Shown here one piece after another: positions 1-9,272 of a stretch of DNA of 64,000 bases (position 1 is the first letter of the stretch; each line of letters starts with the position of its first letter). This DNA is from Burkholderia sp. PAMC 26561 (lineage in GTDB: Bacteria; Pseudomonadota; Gammaproteobacteria; Burkholderiales; Burkholderiaceae), in NCBI RefSeq assembly GCF_001557535.2, contig NZ_CP014306.1, positions 2,480,001 to 2,544,000 on the forward strand, read 5' to 3'. The notes beneath the pieces were generated by a model that was given only the letters and a program-made list of their open reading frames with translations, was not told where the DNA came from and did no database searches. The position numbers and the translations under genes are program-made.

Positions 1-2028
1 TTCCGCAAGACCCACGGCGTCCGCCACGATGTCACTGACACGCGTCGGCTGCCGCTTTGGCTCGCTGCGCTTCACGAATTCGCGGATGCGCTTGATGATC
101 ATGCCCGCACGCACCGCCTGCTGCGCGGTTTTTTCGAGCACGGGCAGCAGCGCGTCCTGCGTCATCCGCCCCGATTTCACGAGCGCGACGCAACCCGAAC
201 AGTAGTTATTGATCGCGGCGAGCGGCTGATTCAGTTCATGCGCAAGCGATGACGCCATCTCGCCCATCGTCATCAGGCGGCTGGTGAATTGCAGCTTTTC
301 TTCCTGCTGATCGGCGAGTTCCTGCGCTTGTTTGCGCGTGGTGATGTCGGTCGCGATCTGCATCTGTGCGAGGTGACCGTCCACCCACTGGATGTACTGG
401 CGGCGTACTTCGAACCATTTCTGGATGCCTTCCACATACACTTCCTGCGCGTCCGATGTACTTTCGGTCAGCGCAGTGGCGGGCAGGCCGGCGTAGGTAT
501 CGACCATATCGATGGAATCGGACGACGCCTGGGCCGTATCGAAACCCGCGCCCGCAAGTTCGAGATGGCCGTCCGGACGGATGCCGAACAAATGCCGGTA
601 ATAGCGGTTCGCGAACAGCAGTTCGGCTTCGTCGGCGGCTAGCACGGACACGGCGGCGTCGAGGCTTTCGAGCACGGTCGTGAAGCGCTCGTGCGCAGCG
701 GCGAGGTCCTCGCGGGCGCGGCGCGGCTCGGTGATGTCGGTCATGGAAGACATCCAGCCCGTCTGGCGTCCCGAACTGTCGATCAGCGGCGACACGTAAA
801 GCCGTGCATGGAAGAACGAACCGTCCTTGCGACGCACGCGCAGTTCAAATCCGGACGATGGCGCCTTGCCGCGCAATGTCATGTCGAGTTGCCGCTGCAT
901 CTCGGGGTACGCGTCTTTCGGCCAGTACGGGAAGGGTGCCACCTTGCCGACCAGATCGCTTTCGTCCCAGCCCGTCATGCGGCAAAACGCCGGGTTCACG
1001 TGCGTGATCCGGCCGTGCATGTCGAGCACGCGCATGCCGATCAGCACCGAGTTTTCCATCGCGCGGCGAAAGAATGCTTCGGCGTAAAGCGCCTGCTGCG
1101 CTTCGAAACGTTGCCGCGTGTGTTTCCAGAGACTCCACAAGCTCCACAACACGAAACACGACAACCCGGCGACGAGCCAGACGAGCGTGTTGTTGGTGAA
1201 ATTGGTGAGTTGCGGGAACGAATAAACGCGTACCGACACCCCTTGTCCCGGCGGATCGAGCGGCAAATCGTAGAACATGTCGCGCGGCAAGCGTGGCCGG
1301 GTCGACGTCGTGGCGAGTTCGCGGTTGTTGAGATCGGTGATGGAAATCTTGTACTTCGCGGAAAGCTCGGAGGGAATGTCGTGCTTCAGAATCCCTTCGA
1401 TGGAAAACACCGCCGCTATCGAGCCCAGGAACTCGCGATCGCGATACACCGGTGTCTGCAGCGTGATGTAGCCGTTGCCGACGTCATCGTAGATAAGGGG
1501 GGAGTAAATCTGGCGGCGGGTGGTGCGGGCTTCGTCAAAGGCGGCCTGGACGGCGTCGTCCATCTGCGCGTCCGTGGGTTTGGCGAGCCGCGAACCCAGC
1601 ACGGGCAACGGCGTGTTTGGCCAGCGCGGTTTGTGCAGCGCCGTGTACCAGTTCATGTAGAGAATCTCGGGATGCCCCTGCATGATGTCGCCCGTGGAAC
1701 TCTGGAACGACTGGGGATCGCCGTGGCCGGCCGCGATATCACGTGCGAGCGCCTGGACCTGTTCTTGCGCGCCGGTCATGGAAAGCCGGATCTGCTGCTG
1801 CGCCCATGCGACATTTCGATACAGCGTGTCCTCTTGCTGCTGCTGCTCGCGCCGGTTGAGGCTCCATAAGATGAGGCTCATCACGACGAGGAAAACCAGA
1901 ATGGATATCAGCGGCGTGAGCAAATACGAGTTCGACCACCACGGTCCGTGGTGCCAGCGGGTCGGCGCCGTGTCGTTGAGTTTCTTCGACGAGCGGGCCG
2001 AGCGTGCGAAAAGCCGGTCGGTCAACAT
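1..2028 (-). CDS. PAS-domain sensor histidine kinase (3' end cut by window)
   Basis: The frame is open from an ATG at 2028 to the window edge, giving 676 residues without a stop. A membrane segment lies near residues 35-57 and a second near 280-300, with a periplasmic sensor region between them. Two PAS-like domains follow (about 318-430 and 445-560). A HisKA box MGEMASSLAHELNQPL has the phosphoacceptor His at residue 597. The HATPase domain must lie beyond position 1. It is divergent from aceE, so its partner regulator, presumably next to it outside the window, may act on the shared intergenic region; that is inference. The architecture resembles FixL/DctB-like hybrid sensors, but the ligand cannot be told. 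Confidence 0.85.
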   Translation of the reverse strand, partial: MLTDRLFARSARSSKKLNDTAPTRWHHGPWWSNSYLLTPLISILVFLVVMSLILWSLNRREQQQQEDTLYRNVAWAQQQIRLSMTGAQEQVQALARDIAAGHGDPQSFQSSTGDIMQGHPEILYMNWYTALHKPRWPNTPLPVLGSRLAKPTDAQMDDAVQAAFDEARTTRRQIYSPLIYDDVGNGYITLQTPVYRDREFLGSIAAVFSIEGILKHDIPSELSAKYKISITDLNNRELATTSTRPRLPRDMFYDLPLDPPGQGVSVRVYSFPQLTNFTNNTLVWLVAGLSCFVLWSLWSLWKHTRQRFEAQQALYAEAFFRRAMENSVLIGMRVLDMHGRITHVNPAFCRMTGWDESDLVGKVAPFPYWPKDAYPEMQRQLDMTLRGKAPSSGFELRVRRKDGSFFHARLYVSPLIDSSGRQTGWMSSMTDITEPRRAREDLAAAHERFTTVLESLDAAVSVLAADEAELLFANRYYRHLFGIRPDGHLELAGAGFDTAQASSDSIDMVDTYAGLPATALTESTSDAQEVYVEGIQKWFEVRRQYIQWVDGHLAQMQIATDITTRKQAQELADQQEEKLQFTSRLMTMGEMASSLAHELNQPLAAINNYCSGCVALVKSGRMTQDALLPVLEKTAQQAVRAGMIIKRIREFVKRSEPKRQPTRVSDIVADAVGLAE

Positions 2029-2332
2029 GCGCGCAATTGTAACGCAGCGAAGGACTGTTAAAAGGCGTAAAAAGGCTTCAAAAGCCCGGCATTTGATTGC
2101 AAGGACACTAAACCTCTCTCAAAAAGTCCTTGTCCCACGGTGCGTTGCAGCATTTTTCCGCATTATGAGATTGCCTCTCATGATTCGAAAAATTGCTTGC
2201 GTTACCGTTTATAGCCTCTTTAGAATTGCCGCACGCGCGCTTGTCCCCATTGTTTTCCGCGGCTGATCCCGTGGTTTTCCATAAGGCTCGCGTCGTCTGT
2301 TCACAGAGCGTTCCTCAAATCAGGAGACGAGC
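2029..2332. promoter_or_regulatory. Divergent intergenic region, kinase / aceE
   Basis: These 304 bases hold no convincing gene. Arms CAAGGAC (2100-2106) and GTCCTTG (2126-2132) form an inverted repeat. A candidate sigma70-like promoter for aceE is TTGCGT (2197-2202), an 18-base spacer and TAGAAT (2221-2226). A ribosome-binding site AGGAGA at 2322-2327 precedes the aceE ATG. No match to the enterobacterial PdhR palindrome was seen. Confidence 0.5.
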
Positions 2333-5032
2333 ATGTCCGCTGTACCCGACGAAGTGATGAAATATGTCGCCAACGCCAAGGACGACGAAGATCCCCAGGA
2401 AACCGCAGAGTGGCTCGAAGCCCTCGACGGCGTTATCTCGGCGGAAGGCCCGGATCGCGCACATTACCTGATCGAAAAGCAGATCGAATTCGCACGCGTG
2501 CACGGCGAACATCTGCCGTTCTCGGCGAACACGCCGTACATCAATACCATCCCCGTTGCCGCCCAATCGAAGATTCCCGGCGACCAGGACATCGAACACA
2601 AGATCCGCTCGTACACCCGCTGGAACGCGATTGCCATGGTGCTGCGCGCCGGCAAGGACACGAACGTGGGCGGTCATATCGCTTCGTTCGCGTCTGCGGC
2701 GACGCTGTATGACGTCGGTTTCAACCACTTTTGGCACGCGCCGTCGCCCGAACATGGCGGCGACCTGGTGTTCGTGCAAGGCCACTCATCGCCGGGCGTG
2801 TATGCCCGCGCGTTCCTGCTCGGCCGCCTGAAGCAGAGCCAGCTCGACAACTTCCGCCAGGAAGTGGGCGGCGAGGGCATTTCGTCTTATCCGCATCCGT
2901 GGCTGATGCCGGACTTCTGGCAATTCCCGACCGTATCGATGGGCCTCGGCCCGATCATGGCGATCTATCAAGCGCGCTTCATGAAGTACATCGATGCGCG
3001 CGGTATCGCCAAGGCGGGCAACCGCAAGGTCTGGGCGTTCCTCGGCGACGGCGAAACGGACGAACCGGAATCGCTCGGCGCAATCGGCATGGCCGGTCGC
3101 GAGCGCCTGGACAATCTCGTCTTCGTGATCAACTGCAACTTGCAGCGCCTCGACGGCCCCGTGCGCGGCAACGGCAAGATCATTCAGGAACTCGAAAGCG
3201 AGTTCCGCGGCGCCGGCTGGAACGTGATCAAGGTGGTGTGGGGCAGCCGCTGGGACTCGCTCTTCGCACGCGATAAAACCGGTGCATTGATGCGCCGGAT
3301 GATGGAAGTGGTCGACGGCGAATATCAAACGTACAAGTCGGAATCGGGCGCATATGTGCGCGAGCATTTCTTCAACACGCCGGAACTCAAGGCGATGGTT
3401 GCAGAGTGGTCCGACGAAGACATCTGGAACCTGAATCGCGGCGGTCACGATCCGCACAAGATCTACGCGGCGTACGCCGAAGCATCGAAGACGAAGGGCC
3501 AGCCGACTGTCATCCTCGCCAAGACCATCAAGGGTTATGGCATGGGCGAAGCCGGTCAGGCCATGAACATCACGCACCAGCAGAAGAAGCTGCACACGGA
3601 TCAGCTGAAGAAATTCCGCGACCAGTTCAAGCTGCCGATTCCCGACGACCAGATCGCCGACGTGCCGTACCTGACGTTCGAAGAAGGTTCGAAGGAACTC
3701 GAGTACATGCGCGCTCGCCGCCAGGAACTCGGTGGTTACCTGCCGGCCCGCCGTCAGAAGGCCGAGTCGCTGCCGGTGCCGGATCTGTCGGTGTTCGAAC
3801 CGGTGCTGAAGGGCACGGGTCCGGGCCGCGAGATCTCCACGACCATGGCGTTCGTGCGGATCCTCAACATCCTGTTGAAGGACAAGGCGCTCGGCAAACG
3901 GATCGTTCCGATCGTGCCGGATGAATCGCGTACCTTCGGCATGGAAGGGCTGTTCCGCCAGATCGGTATCTGGAATCAGGACGGCCAGAAGTATGTGCCG
4001 GAAGATTCGGATCAGTTGATGTTCTATCGTGAATCGGAAACCGGCCAGATTCTGCAGGAAGGGATCAACGAAGCCGGCGGGATGTGTGACTGGATTGCGG
4101 CGGCGACGTCGTACTCCACGCATAACGAGATCATGATCCCGTTCTACATCTTCTATTCCATGTTCGGCTTCCAGCGCATCGGCGACCTGGCATGGGCGGC
4201 GGGCGACATGCGTTCGCGCGGCTTCCTGCTGGGTGGTACGGCGGGACGCACGACGTTGAACGGCGAAGGCCTGCAGCACGAAGACGGCCACTCGCTGATG
4301 TGGGCAGCGTCCGTCCCGAACTGCGTGAGCTACGACCCGACCTTCGGTTACGAACTCGCGGTGATCATGCAGGACGGCCTGCGTCGCATGGTGGCCGAGC
4401 AGGAAGACGTGTACTACTACGTCACGGTCATGAACGAGAACTACGAGCACCCGGCGATCCCGCAAAGCGATTCGGTTGCGGCCGATATCGTCAAGGGCAT
4501 GTACGCGTTCCGCAAGTCGGATGCCGACGCAAAGGCACCGCGCGTTCAACTGATGGGCGCAGGCACGATCTTCAACGAAGTGATCGCCGCCGCTGACCTG
4601 CTGAAGAACGACTGGAATGTCGCTGCCGACCTCTGGAGCGTTCCGAGCTTTACCGAGCTCGCACGCGACGGCATGGACGTCGAGCGCTGGAACCTGCTGC
4701 ATCCGACCGAAGAGCGTCGGGTCTCGCACGTGACCAAGCTGCTGAAGGACGCGAAGGGTCCGGTGATTGCATCGACCGATTATGTGCGTGCGCTGGTCGA
4801 CCAGATCCGCGGCTTCGTGCCGAACAAGTTTGTCGTGCTCGGCACGGACGGTTATGGCCGTTCGGACACACGTGAAAAGCTGCGCCACTTCTTCGAAGTC
4901 GACCGCTACTGGGTCACCGTCGCCGCGCTCAACGCGTTGGCCGACGAAGGCACGATCGACCGCAAGGTCGTCGCCGAGGCGATCAAGAAGTACGAGCTCG
5001 ACCCCGCCAAACCCAACCCGATGACGGTTTAA
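2333..5032 (+). CDS. aceE: Pyruvate dehydrogenase E1 component, homodimeric type
   Basis: This 899-residue protein is the thiamine-diphosphate-dependent decarboxylase of the pyruvate dehydrogenase complex and passes the acetyl group to lipoyl arms on E2. Length and sequence fit the single-chain E1p family (E. coli AceE is 887 residues). The thiamine-diphosphate motif begins GDGETDEPES near residue 236 and ends in the NCN segment about 30 residues later. The AGRTTLNGEGLQHEDGHS segment, typical of the family, is present. The start is fixed by AGGAGA 6 bases upstream of the ATG. It is the first gene of aceE-aceF-lpdA. Confidence 0.98.
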   Translation: MSAVPDEVMKYVANAKDDEDPQETAEWLEALDGVISAEGPDRAHYLIEKQIEFARVHGEHLPFSANTPYINTIPVAAQSKIPGDQDIEHKIRSYTRWNAIAMVLRAGKDTNVGGHIASFASAATLYDVGFNHFWHAPSPEHGGDLVFVQGHSSPGVYARAFLLGRLKQSQLDNFRQEVGGEGISSYPHPWLMPDFWQFPTVSMGLGPIMAIYQARFMKYIDARGIAKAGNRKVWAFLGDGETDEPESLGAIGMAGRERLDNLVFVINCNLQRLDGPVRGNGKIIQELESEFRGAGWNVIKVVWGSRWDSLFARDKTGALMRRMMEVVDGEYQTYKSESGAYVREHFFNTPELKAMVAEWSDEDIWNLNRGGHDPHKIYAAYAEASKTKGQPTVILAKTIKGYGMGEAGQAMNITHQQKKLHTDQLKKFRDQFKLPIPDDQIADVPYLTFEEGSKELEYMRARRQELGGYLPARRQKAESLPVPDLSVFEPVLKGTGPGREISTTMAFVRILNILLKDKALGKRIVPIVPDESRTFGMEGLFRQIGIWNQDGQKYVPEDSDQLMFYRESETGQILQEGINEAGGMCDWIAAATSYSTHNEIMIPFYIFYSMFGFQRIGDLAWAAGDMRSRGFLLGGTAGRTTLNGEGLQHEDGHSLMWAASVPNCVSYDPTFGYELAVIMQDGLRRMVAEQEDVYYYVTVMNENYEHPAIPQSDSVAADIVKGMYAFRKSDADAKAPRVQLMGAGTIFNEVIAAADLLKNDWNVAADLWSVPSFTELARDGMDVERWNLLHPTEERRVSHVTKLLKDAKGPVIASTDYVRALVDQIRGFVPNKFVVLGTDGYGRSDTREKLRHFFEVDRYWVTVAALNALADEGTIDRKVVAEAIKKYELDPAKPNPMTV

Positions 5033-5133
5033 CGTATCGGCCCCCGAGTGTTGCTGCGTGAAGTCGCCTTGGCCCTGGCTGTAAGCCTCGTGCCAGGGCG
5101 ATTTTCGCGTCGCGACCCAGGAGACAATAAACA

Positions 5134-6804
5134 ATGAGTCAAGCGATCGAAATCAAGGTGCCGGATATCGGCGATTACACGGATATTCCGGTGATCGAGG
5201 TACTGGTGAAAGCGGGCGATACGGTTGAGAAAGAGCAATCGCTCGTCACGCTCGAATCCGATAAAGCGACCATGGACGTGCCGAGTTCGGCAGCCGGCGT
5301 CGTGAAGGAAGTGAAGGTCAAGGTTGGCGACAACGTTTCTGAAGGAACGTTGATCGTCGTGCTGGAAGGTGGCGAGGCGGCCGCTCCTGCTGCTGCTCCC
5401 AAGGCTGCTGAAAAGCCGACTGAACCGGCCAAGGAAAAGACCGCGGAAACCGCTGCGCCAGCGGCATCCTCGGGCGGCGGATCGGTTGAAGTGAAGGTGC
5501 CGGATATTGGCGACTTCAAGGATATTCCGGTTATCGAAGTGAACGTGAAGATCGGCGACAAGGTCGAGAAAGAGCAATCGCTCGTCACGCTCGAATCCGA
5601 TAAGGCCACCATGGACGTGCCGTCGCCCGCAGCGGGCACGGTCAAGGAACTCAAGGTCAAGGTTGGCGACAACGTGTCCGAAGGGACATTGATCGTCGTG
5701 CTGGAAGGCGGGGCTGGCTCATCGGCACCCGCCGCTGCACCTGCCGCGCCGAAAGACGAAGCGCCGAAGCAGGAAGCACCCAAGGCGGCTGCGCCCGCTC
5801 AAGCCGCTCCGGCTCAGAAAGACGCGCCGTCCGCACTTGCGCTCGCTCCGGCAATTCCCGCTGGCGAAGGCGGTGCGCGCACGTCGAGCCATGCATCGCC
5901 TTCCGTGCGCAAGTTCGCGCGTGAACTCGGCGTGGATGTATCGAACGTTTCGGGCACCGGTCTGAAGAGCCGCATCACGCAGGCGGACGTCACCGCGTTC
6001 GTGAAGGGTGTGATGACGGGTCAGGGCAAGGCGCCGGCTGCGGCTGCAGCAGCGCCGGCAGGCGGCGGCGAGCTGAACCTGCTGCCGTGGCCGAAGGTCG
6101 ATTTCACCAAGTTCGGTCCGGTCGATCCAAAGCCGCTCTCGCGCATCAAAAAGATTTCGGGCGCGAACCTGCATCGCAACTGGGTCATGATCCCGCACGT
6201 CACCAACAACGACGAAGCGGACATCACCGACCTCGAAGCGTTGCGCGTGACATTGAACAAGGAAAACGAAAAGGCCGGCGTGAAGTTCACCATGCTCGCG
6301 TTCGTGATCAAGGCGGTCGTTGCTGCGCTCAAGAAATTCCCGACGTTCAATGCGAGCCTCGACGGCGACAACCTCGTCTTCAAGCAGTATTACAACATCG
6401 GTTTCGCCGCCGATACCCCGAACGGCTTGATGGTCCCGGTGATTCGCGACGCCGACATGAAGGGTCTTGTCGATGTCGCCCGCGAAATGGCCGATCTCTC
6501 GAAGGCAGCACGCGAAGGCAAGCTGAAGCCGGATCAGATGCAAGGCGGATGTTTCTCGATCTCGTCGCTCGGCGGGATTGGCGGAACGCATTTCACGCCG
6601 ATCATCAACGCACCTGAAGTGGCCATTCTCGGATTGTCGCGCGGCGCGATGAAGCCGGTCTGGGACGGCAAGGCGTTCGTGCCGCGGCTGATTCTGCCTT
6701 TGTCGCTGTCTTACGACCATCGGGTGATCGACGGCGCCGAGGCCGCGCGGTTCAATGCCTATCTTTCTGCTGTGCTGGCGGATTTCCGCCGGGTGAGTCT
6801 CTGA
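5134..6804 (+). CDS. aceF: Dihydrolipoamide acetyltransferase (E2) of pyruvate dehydrogenase
   Basis: E2 core of the pyruvate dehydrogenase complex, 556 residues. Domains in order: lipoyl domain 1 (about 3-80, lipoyl Lys44 in ESDKAT), Ala/Pro linker, lipoyl domain 2 (about 118-193, Lys157), a second Ala/Pro/Lys linker, peripheral-subunit-binding domain (about 254-290, SPSVRKFARELGVD), a third linker, and the acetyltransferase domain with the catalytic motif DHRVIDG (His529, Asp533). Two lipoyl domains are typical of betaproteobacterial E2p, compared with three in E. coli. AGGAGA lies about 11 bases before the ATG. The two lipoyl repeats are also similar at the DNA level. Confidence 0.98.
   Translation: MSQAIEIKVPDIGDYTDIPVIEVLVKAGDTVEKEQSLVTLESDKATMDVPSSAAGVVKEVKVKVGDNVSEGTLIVVLEGGEAAAPAAAPKAAEKPTEPAKEKTAETAAPAASSGGGSVEVKVPDIGDFKDIPVIEVNVKIGDKVEKEQSLVTLESDKATMDVPSPAAGTVKELKVKVGDNVSEGTLIVVLEGGAGSSAPAAAPAAPKDEAPKQEAPKAAAPAQAAPAQKDAPSALALAPAIPAGEGGARTSSHASPSVRKFARELGVDVSNVSGTGLKSRITQADVTAFVKGVMTGQGKAPAAAAAAPAGGGELNLLPWPKVDFTKFGPVDPKPLSRIKKISGANLHRNWVMIPHVTNNDEADITDLEALRVTLNKENEKAGVKFTMLAFVIKAVVAALKKFPTFNASLDGDNLVFKQYYNIGFAADTPNGLMVPVIRDADMKGLVDVAREMADLSKAAREGKLKPDQMQGGCFSISSLGGIGGTHFTPIINAPEVAILGLSRGAMKPVWDGKAFVPRLILPLSLSYDHRVIDGAEAARFNAYLSAVLADFRRVSL
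5562..5649 (+). repeat. Lipoyl-domain DNA repeat, copy in aceF domain 2
   Basis: This 88-base stretch encodes the lipoyl-lysine hairpin of AceF domain 2. It matches 7416-7503 in lpdA at 84 of 88 positions by direct reading, and all four differences are at third codon positions. The equivalent stretch of AceF domain 1 (from 5224) is also close over its first 63 bases, with three differences. Confidence 0.9.
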
Positions 6805-6969
6805 TTTTTTGCGCCTGGCGGCCCGCTTCGCAGTGGTCCGCCAGCCATCTCGTCGAACTCGCTTTGCATGGCATCAAGGCAAAGACAGGCAAGTCTGCCG
6901 ACGGCAGAACCGATCGCTTTCGCTTGAACGCTTTCGCAGGTTCTGCCCGCTTCTCATTTAGGGGACACC
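6805..6969 (+). other. aceF-lpdA intergenic spacer
   Basis: The 165-base spacer has no gene. It holds a short palindrome TCTGCC-gac-GGCAGA (about 6893-6907) and a GC-rich segment just after the aceF stop, but no clear terminator. The lpdA ribosome-binding site AGGGGA lies just before its ATG. Co-transcription of lpdA with aceEF is likely but not shown. Confidence 0.4.
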
Positions 6970-9087
6970 ATGAGTCTCACCGAACTTAAAGTACCCGATA
7001 TCGGCGATTTCAAAGACGTCGACGTCATCGAAGTCAATATCAAAGCCGGCGATGCCATCGAAAAAGAACAAGGCGTCCTGACTCTCGAATCCGACAAGGC
7101 TTCCATCGAAGTGCCGAGCGATCTCGTCGGTACGGTCAAGGAAGTCAAAGTCAAAGCCGGCGACAAAGTCTCGCAAGGCACCGTGATCGCGACCGTGGAA
7201 ACGGCGGATGCGGGCAGCGAAAAGCCGGCGGAACAACCCGCTGCGCCGGCCAAGGCCGAAGCGGCAGCGCCGGCGCCTGCGCCGAAAGAAGCCGCTGCGT
7301 CCAGGCCTGCCGAACAAAAACCCGCAGGCGGCGGATCGCAGGACGTGAAGGTACCGGACATCGGCGATTTCACGGACATCCCGGTCATTGAAATCCACGT
7401 GAAGGCCGGCGATACGGTCGAGAAAGAGCAGTCGCTCGTCACGCTGGAATCCGATAAAGCCACCATGGACGTGCCGTCGCCCGCAGCGGGAACGGTCAAG
7501 GAAGTGAAGGTCAAGATTGGCGACAACGTCTCCGAAGGCTCGCTGATCCTGACGCTCGAAGGTCAGGGCGGTGGCGTAAGCCAGGTCGAGGAAAAGCCGC
7601 AGACCGCCGCGCCGCAGCCCGCCGAAAAGGCAAGCGCTGCGCCCGCGCCGAAGGCCGCATCGTTCTCCGGTTCCGCTGATATCGAGTGCGACATGCTCGT
7701 GCTGGGCGCGGGTCCCGGTGGGTATTCGGCAGCGTTTCGCGCGGCGGACCTGGGTATGAACACGGTCATCGTCGAACGCTATGCAACGCTTGGCGGCGTC
7801 TGCCTGAACGTCGGCTGCATTCCATCGAAGGCGTTGCTTCACGCTGCATCGATTACCGAAGAAGCCAAGGCGCTCGCGCACCATGGCATCTCGTTCGGTA
7901 AACCGACTATCGACCTCGACAAGCTGCGCGACTTCAAGTCGGGCGTGGTCAAGAAACTGACCGGTGGGCTCGCCGGAATGGCGAAGGCGCGCAAGGTCCA
8001 GGTGGTGACGGGCGTCGGCAAGTTCGTCGGCCCGAACCACATGGAGATCGAAGGCGAGGGCGGCAAGAAGGTCGTGCAGTTCAAGAAGGCGATCATCGCG
8101 GCCGGTTCGCAAGCCGTGAAGCTGCCGTTCATGCCGGAAGACCCGCGCGTTGTCGACTCGACCGGTGCACTCGAATTGCGCCAGATTCCGAAGCGCATGC
8201 TGGTGATCGGCGGCGGCATCATCGGCCTGGAAATGGCGACGGTGTACGCGGCGCTCGGTGCGCAGATCGATGTGGTCGAAATGCTCGATGGCCTGATGGC
8301 CGGCGCCGATCGCGACCTGGTGAAGGTGTGGGAGAAGTTCAACGCCAAGCGCTTCGCGAACGTCATGCTCAAGACGAAGACCACGAAGGCGGAAGCCCGG
8401 GAAGACGGCATCTACGTGAGCTTCGAAGGCGAAAAAGCTCCCGCCGATGCACAGCGCTATGACCTGGTGCTCGTGGCTGTAGGCCGCAGCCCGAACGGCG
8501 GCAAGATCGGCGCGGACAAGGCGGGCGTGGCGGTGACGGATCGCGGTTTCATCAACGTCGACAAGCAGTTGCGCACGAACGTCGAGCACATTTTTGCCAT
8601 CGGCGATCTGGTCGGTCAGCCGATGCTCGCGCACAAGGCGGTGCATGAAGGCCACGTTGCAGCCGAAGCCGCGCATGGCGAGAAGGCGTACTTCGATGCG
8701 TTACAGATTCCGTCCGTCGCCTACACCGATCCCGAAGTGGCATGGGCCGGCAAGACCGAGGATCAGTGCAAGGCCGAAGGCATCAAGTATGGCAAGGCAG
8801 TGTTCCCGTGGGCTGCATCGGGGCGGGCGATTGCCAATGGCCGCGACGAAGGGTTCACCAAGCTCATCTTCGACGAAGAGACGCACCGGATCATCGGCGG
8901 CGGGATCGTGGGAACGAGCGCGGGCGACCTGATCAGCGAGGTGTGCCTGGCGATCGAAATGGGCGCGGACGCGGAGGATATCGGCAAGACGATCCATCCG
9001 CACCCGACGCTCGGTGAATCGATTGGAATGGCCGCCGAGTTGTACGAAGGCGTGTGTACCGACCTGCCGCCGCAGCGCAAGAAGTAA
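6970..9087 (+). CDS. lpdA: Dihydrolipoamide dehydrogenase (E3) with two N-terminal lipoyl domains
   Basis: FAD-dependent E3 that reoxidises the dihydrolipoyl groups of the pyruvate dehydrogenase complex, 705 residues. Unlike the classical E3 of about 475 residues, it starts with a lipoyl domain (about 2-77, Lys43 in ESDKAS), an Ala/Pro linker, a second lipoyl domain (about 125-198, Lys163 in ESDKAT) and another linker. The E3 body starts near residue 238: FAD motif GAGPGGYSAAFRAA, redox pair Cys278/Cys283 in GGVCLNVGCIPSK, NAD motif GGGIIGLEMA, and the C-terminal HPHPT...E active-site loop near residue 678. One lipoyl domain on E3 is known in Burkholderia, Ralstonia and Neisseria relatives; two is less usual. 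RBS AGGGGA. Confidence 0.97.
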   Translation: MSLTELKVPDIGDFKDVDVIEVNIKAGDAIEKEQGVLTLESDKASIEVPSDLVGTVKEVKVKAGDKVSQGTVIATVETADAGSEKPAEQPAAPAKAEAAAPAPAPKEAAASRPAEQKPAGGGSQDVKVPDIGDFTDIPVIEIHVKAGDTVEKEQSLVTLESDKATMDVPSPAAGTVKEVKVKIGDNVSEGSLILTLEGQGGGVSQVEEKPQTAAPQPAEKASAAPAPKAASFSGSADIECDMLVLGAGPGGYSAAFRAADLGMNTVIVERYATLGGVCLNVGCIPSKALLHAASITEEAKALAHHGISFGKPTIDLDKLRDFKSGVVKKLTGGLAGMAKARKVQVVTGVGKFVGPNHMEIEGEGGKKVVQFKKAIIAAGSQAVKLPFMPEDPRVVDSTGALELRQIPKRMLVIGGGIIGLEMATVYAALGAQIDVVEMLDGLMAGADRDLVKVWEKFNAKRFANVMLKTKTTKAEAREDGIYVSFEGEKAPADAQRYDLVLVAVGRSPNGGKIGADKAGVAVTDRGFINVDKQLRTNVEHIFAIGDLVGQPMLAHKAVHEGHVAAEAAHGEKAYFDALQIPSVAYTDPEVAWAGKTEDQCKAEGIKYGKAVFPWAASGRAIANGRDEGFTKLIFDEETHRIIGGGIVGTSAGDLISEVCLAIEMGADAEDIGKTIHPHPTLGESIGMAAELYEGVCTDLPPQRKK
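7416..7503 (+). repeat. Lipoyl-domain DNA repeat, copy in lpdA domain 2
   Basis: Counterpart of 5562-5649 in aceF: 84 of 88 bases agree and the four changes are synonymous. The first lipoyl domain of the same gene (from 6985) is much more diverged from both, in DNA and in protein. This points to copying or gene conversion between aceF and lpdA domain 2. Confidence 0.9.
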
Positions 9088-9106
9088 CGGCCGGCAGTCG
9101 AATGCA

Positions 9107-9142
9107 AAAGCGGCGCGTTCTGCGAAGAACGCGCCGCTTTTT
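9107..9142 (+). terminator. Rho-independent terminator of aceE-aceF-lpdA
   Basis: Arms GCGGCGCGTTC (9110-9120) and GAACGCGCCGC (9127-9137) pair perfectly around a 6-base loop, followed by TTTTT. It starts about 20 bases after the lpdA stop. Confidence 0.92.
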
Positions 9143-9172
9143 CCTGTCTTGCCACACTTCCCGAAGAGCGTA

Positions 9173-9209
9173 AAAAAACCGCTCGAGCGTGAACTGGAGC
9201 GGTTCTTTT
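9173..9209 (-). terminator. Terminator of the phasin gene
   Basis: Arms AACCGCTC (9177-9184) and GAGCGGTT (9197-9204) pair around a 12-base loop. The A-run at 9172-9178 gives a T-run on the minus strand, downstream of the phasin stop. A T-run also follows on the plus strand, so it may work both ways. Confidence 0.75.
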
Positions 9210-9272
9210 TGCTACGCGACTTTCAAGCATTTACGCGAATCTTTTCGGATGCAAATGCTCGAACTACATCGC

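Noticed and set aside
691-1869. 392-codon plus-strand frame over the sensor kinase
   Set aside because: The minus strand encodes clear PAS and HisKA sequence throughout, so this is the antisense shadow.
2100-2132. CAAGGAC/GTCCTTG inverted repeat as a PdhR site or terminator
   Set aside because: It does not fit the PdhR consensus, the loop is 19 bases and no T-run follows on either strand.
2786-5134. 782-codon open frame antisense to aceE
   Set aside because: It is the shadow of a high-GC coding strand; its translation is His/Arg/Val-rich with no motif, and aceE is certain.
6958-8676. 572-codon antisense frame over lpdA
   Set aside because: Shadow of the lpdA frame; composition biased, no ribosome-binding site or family.
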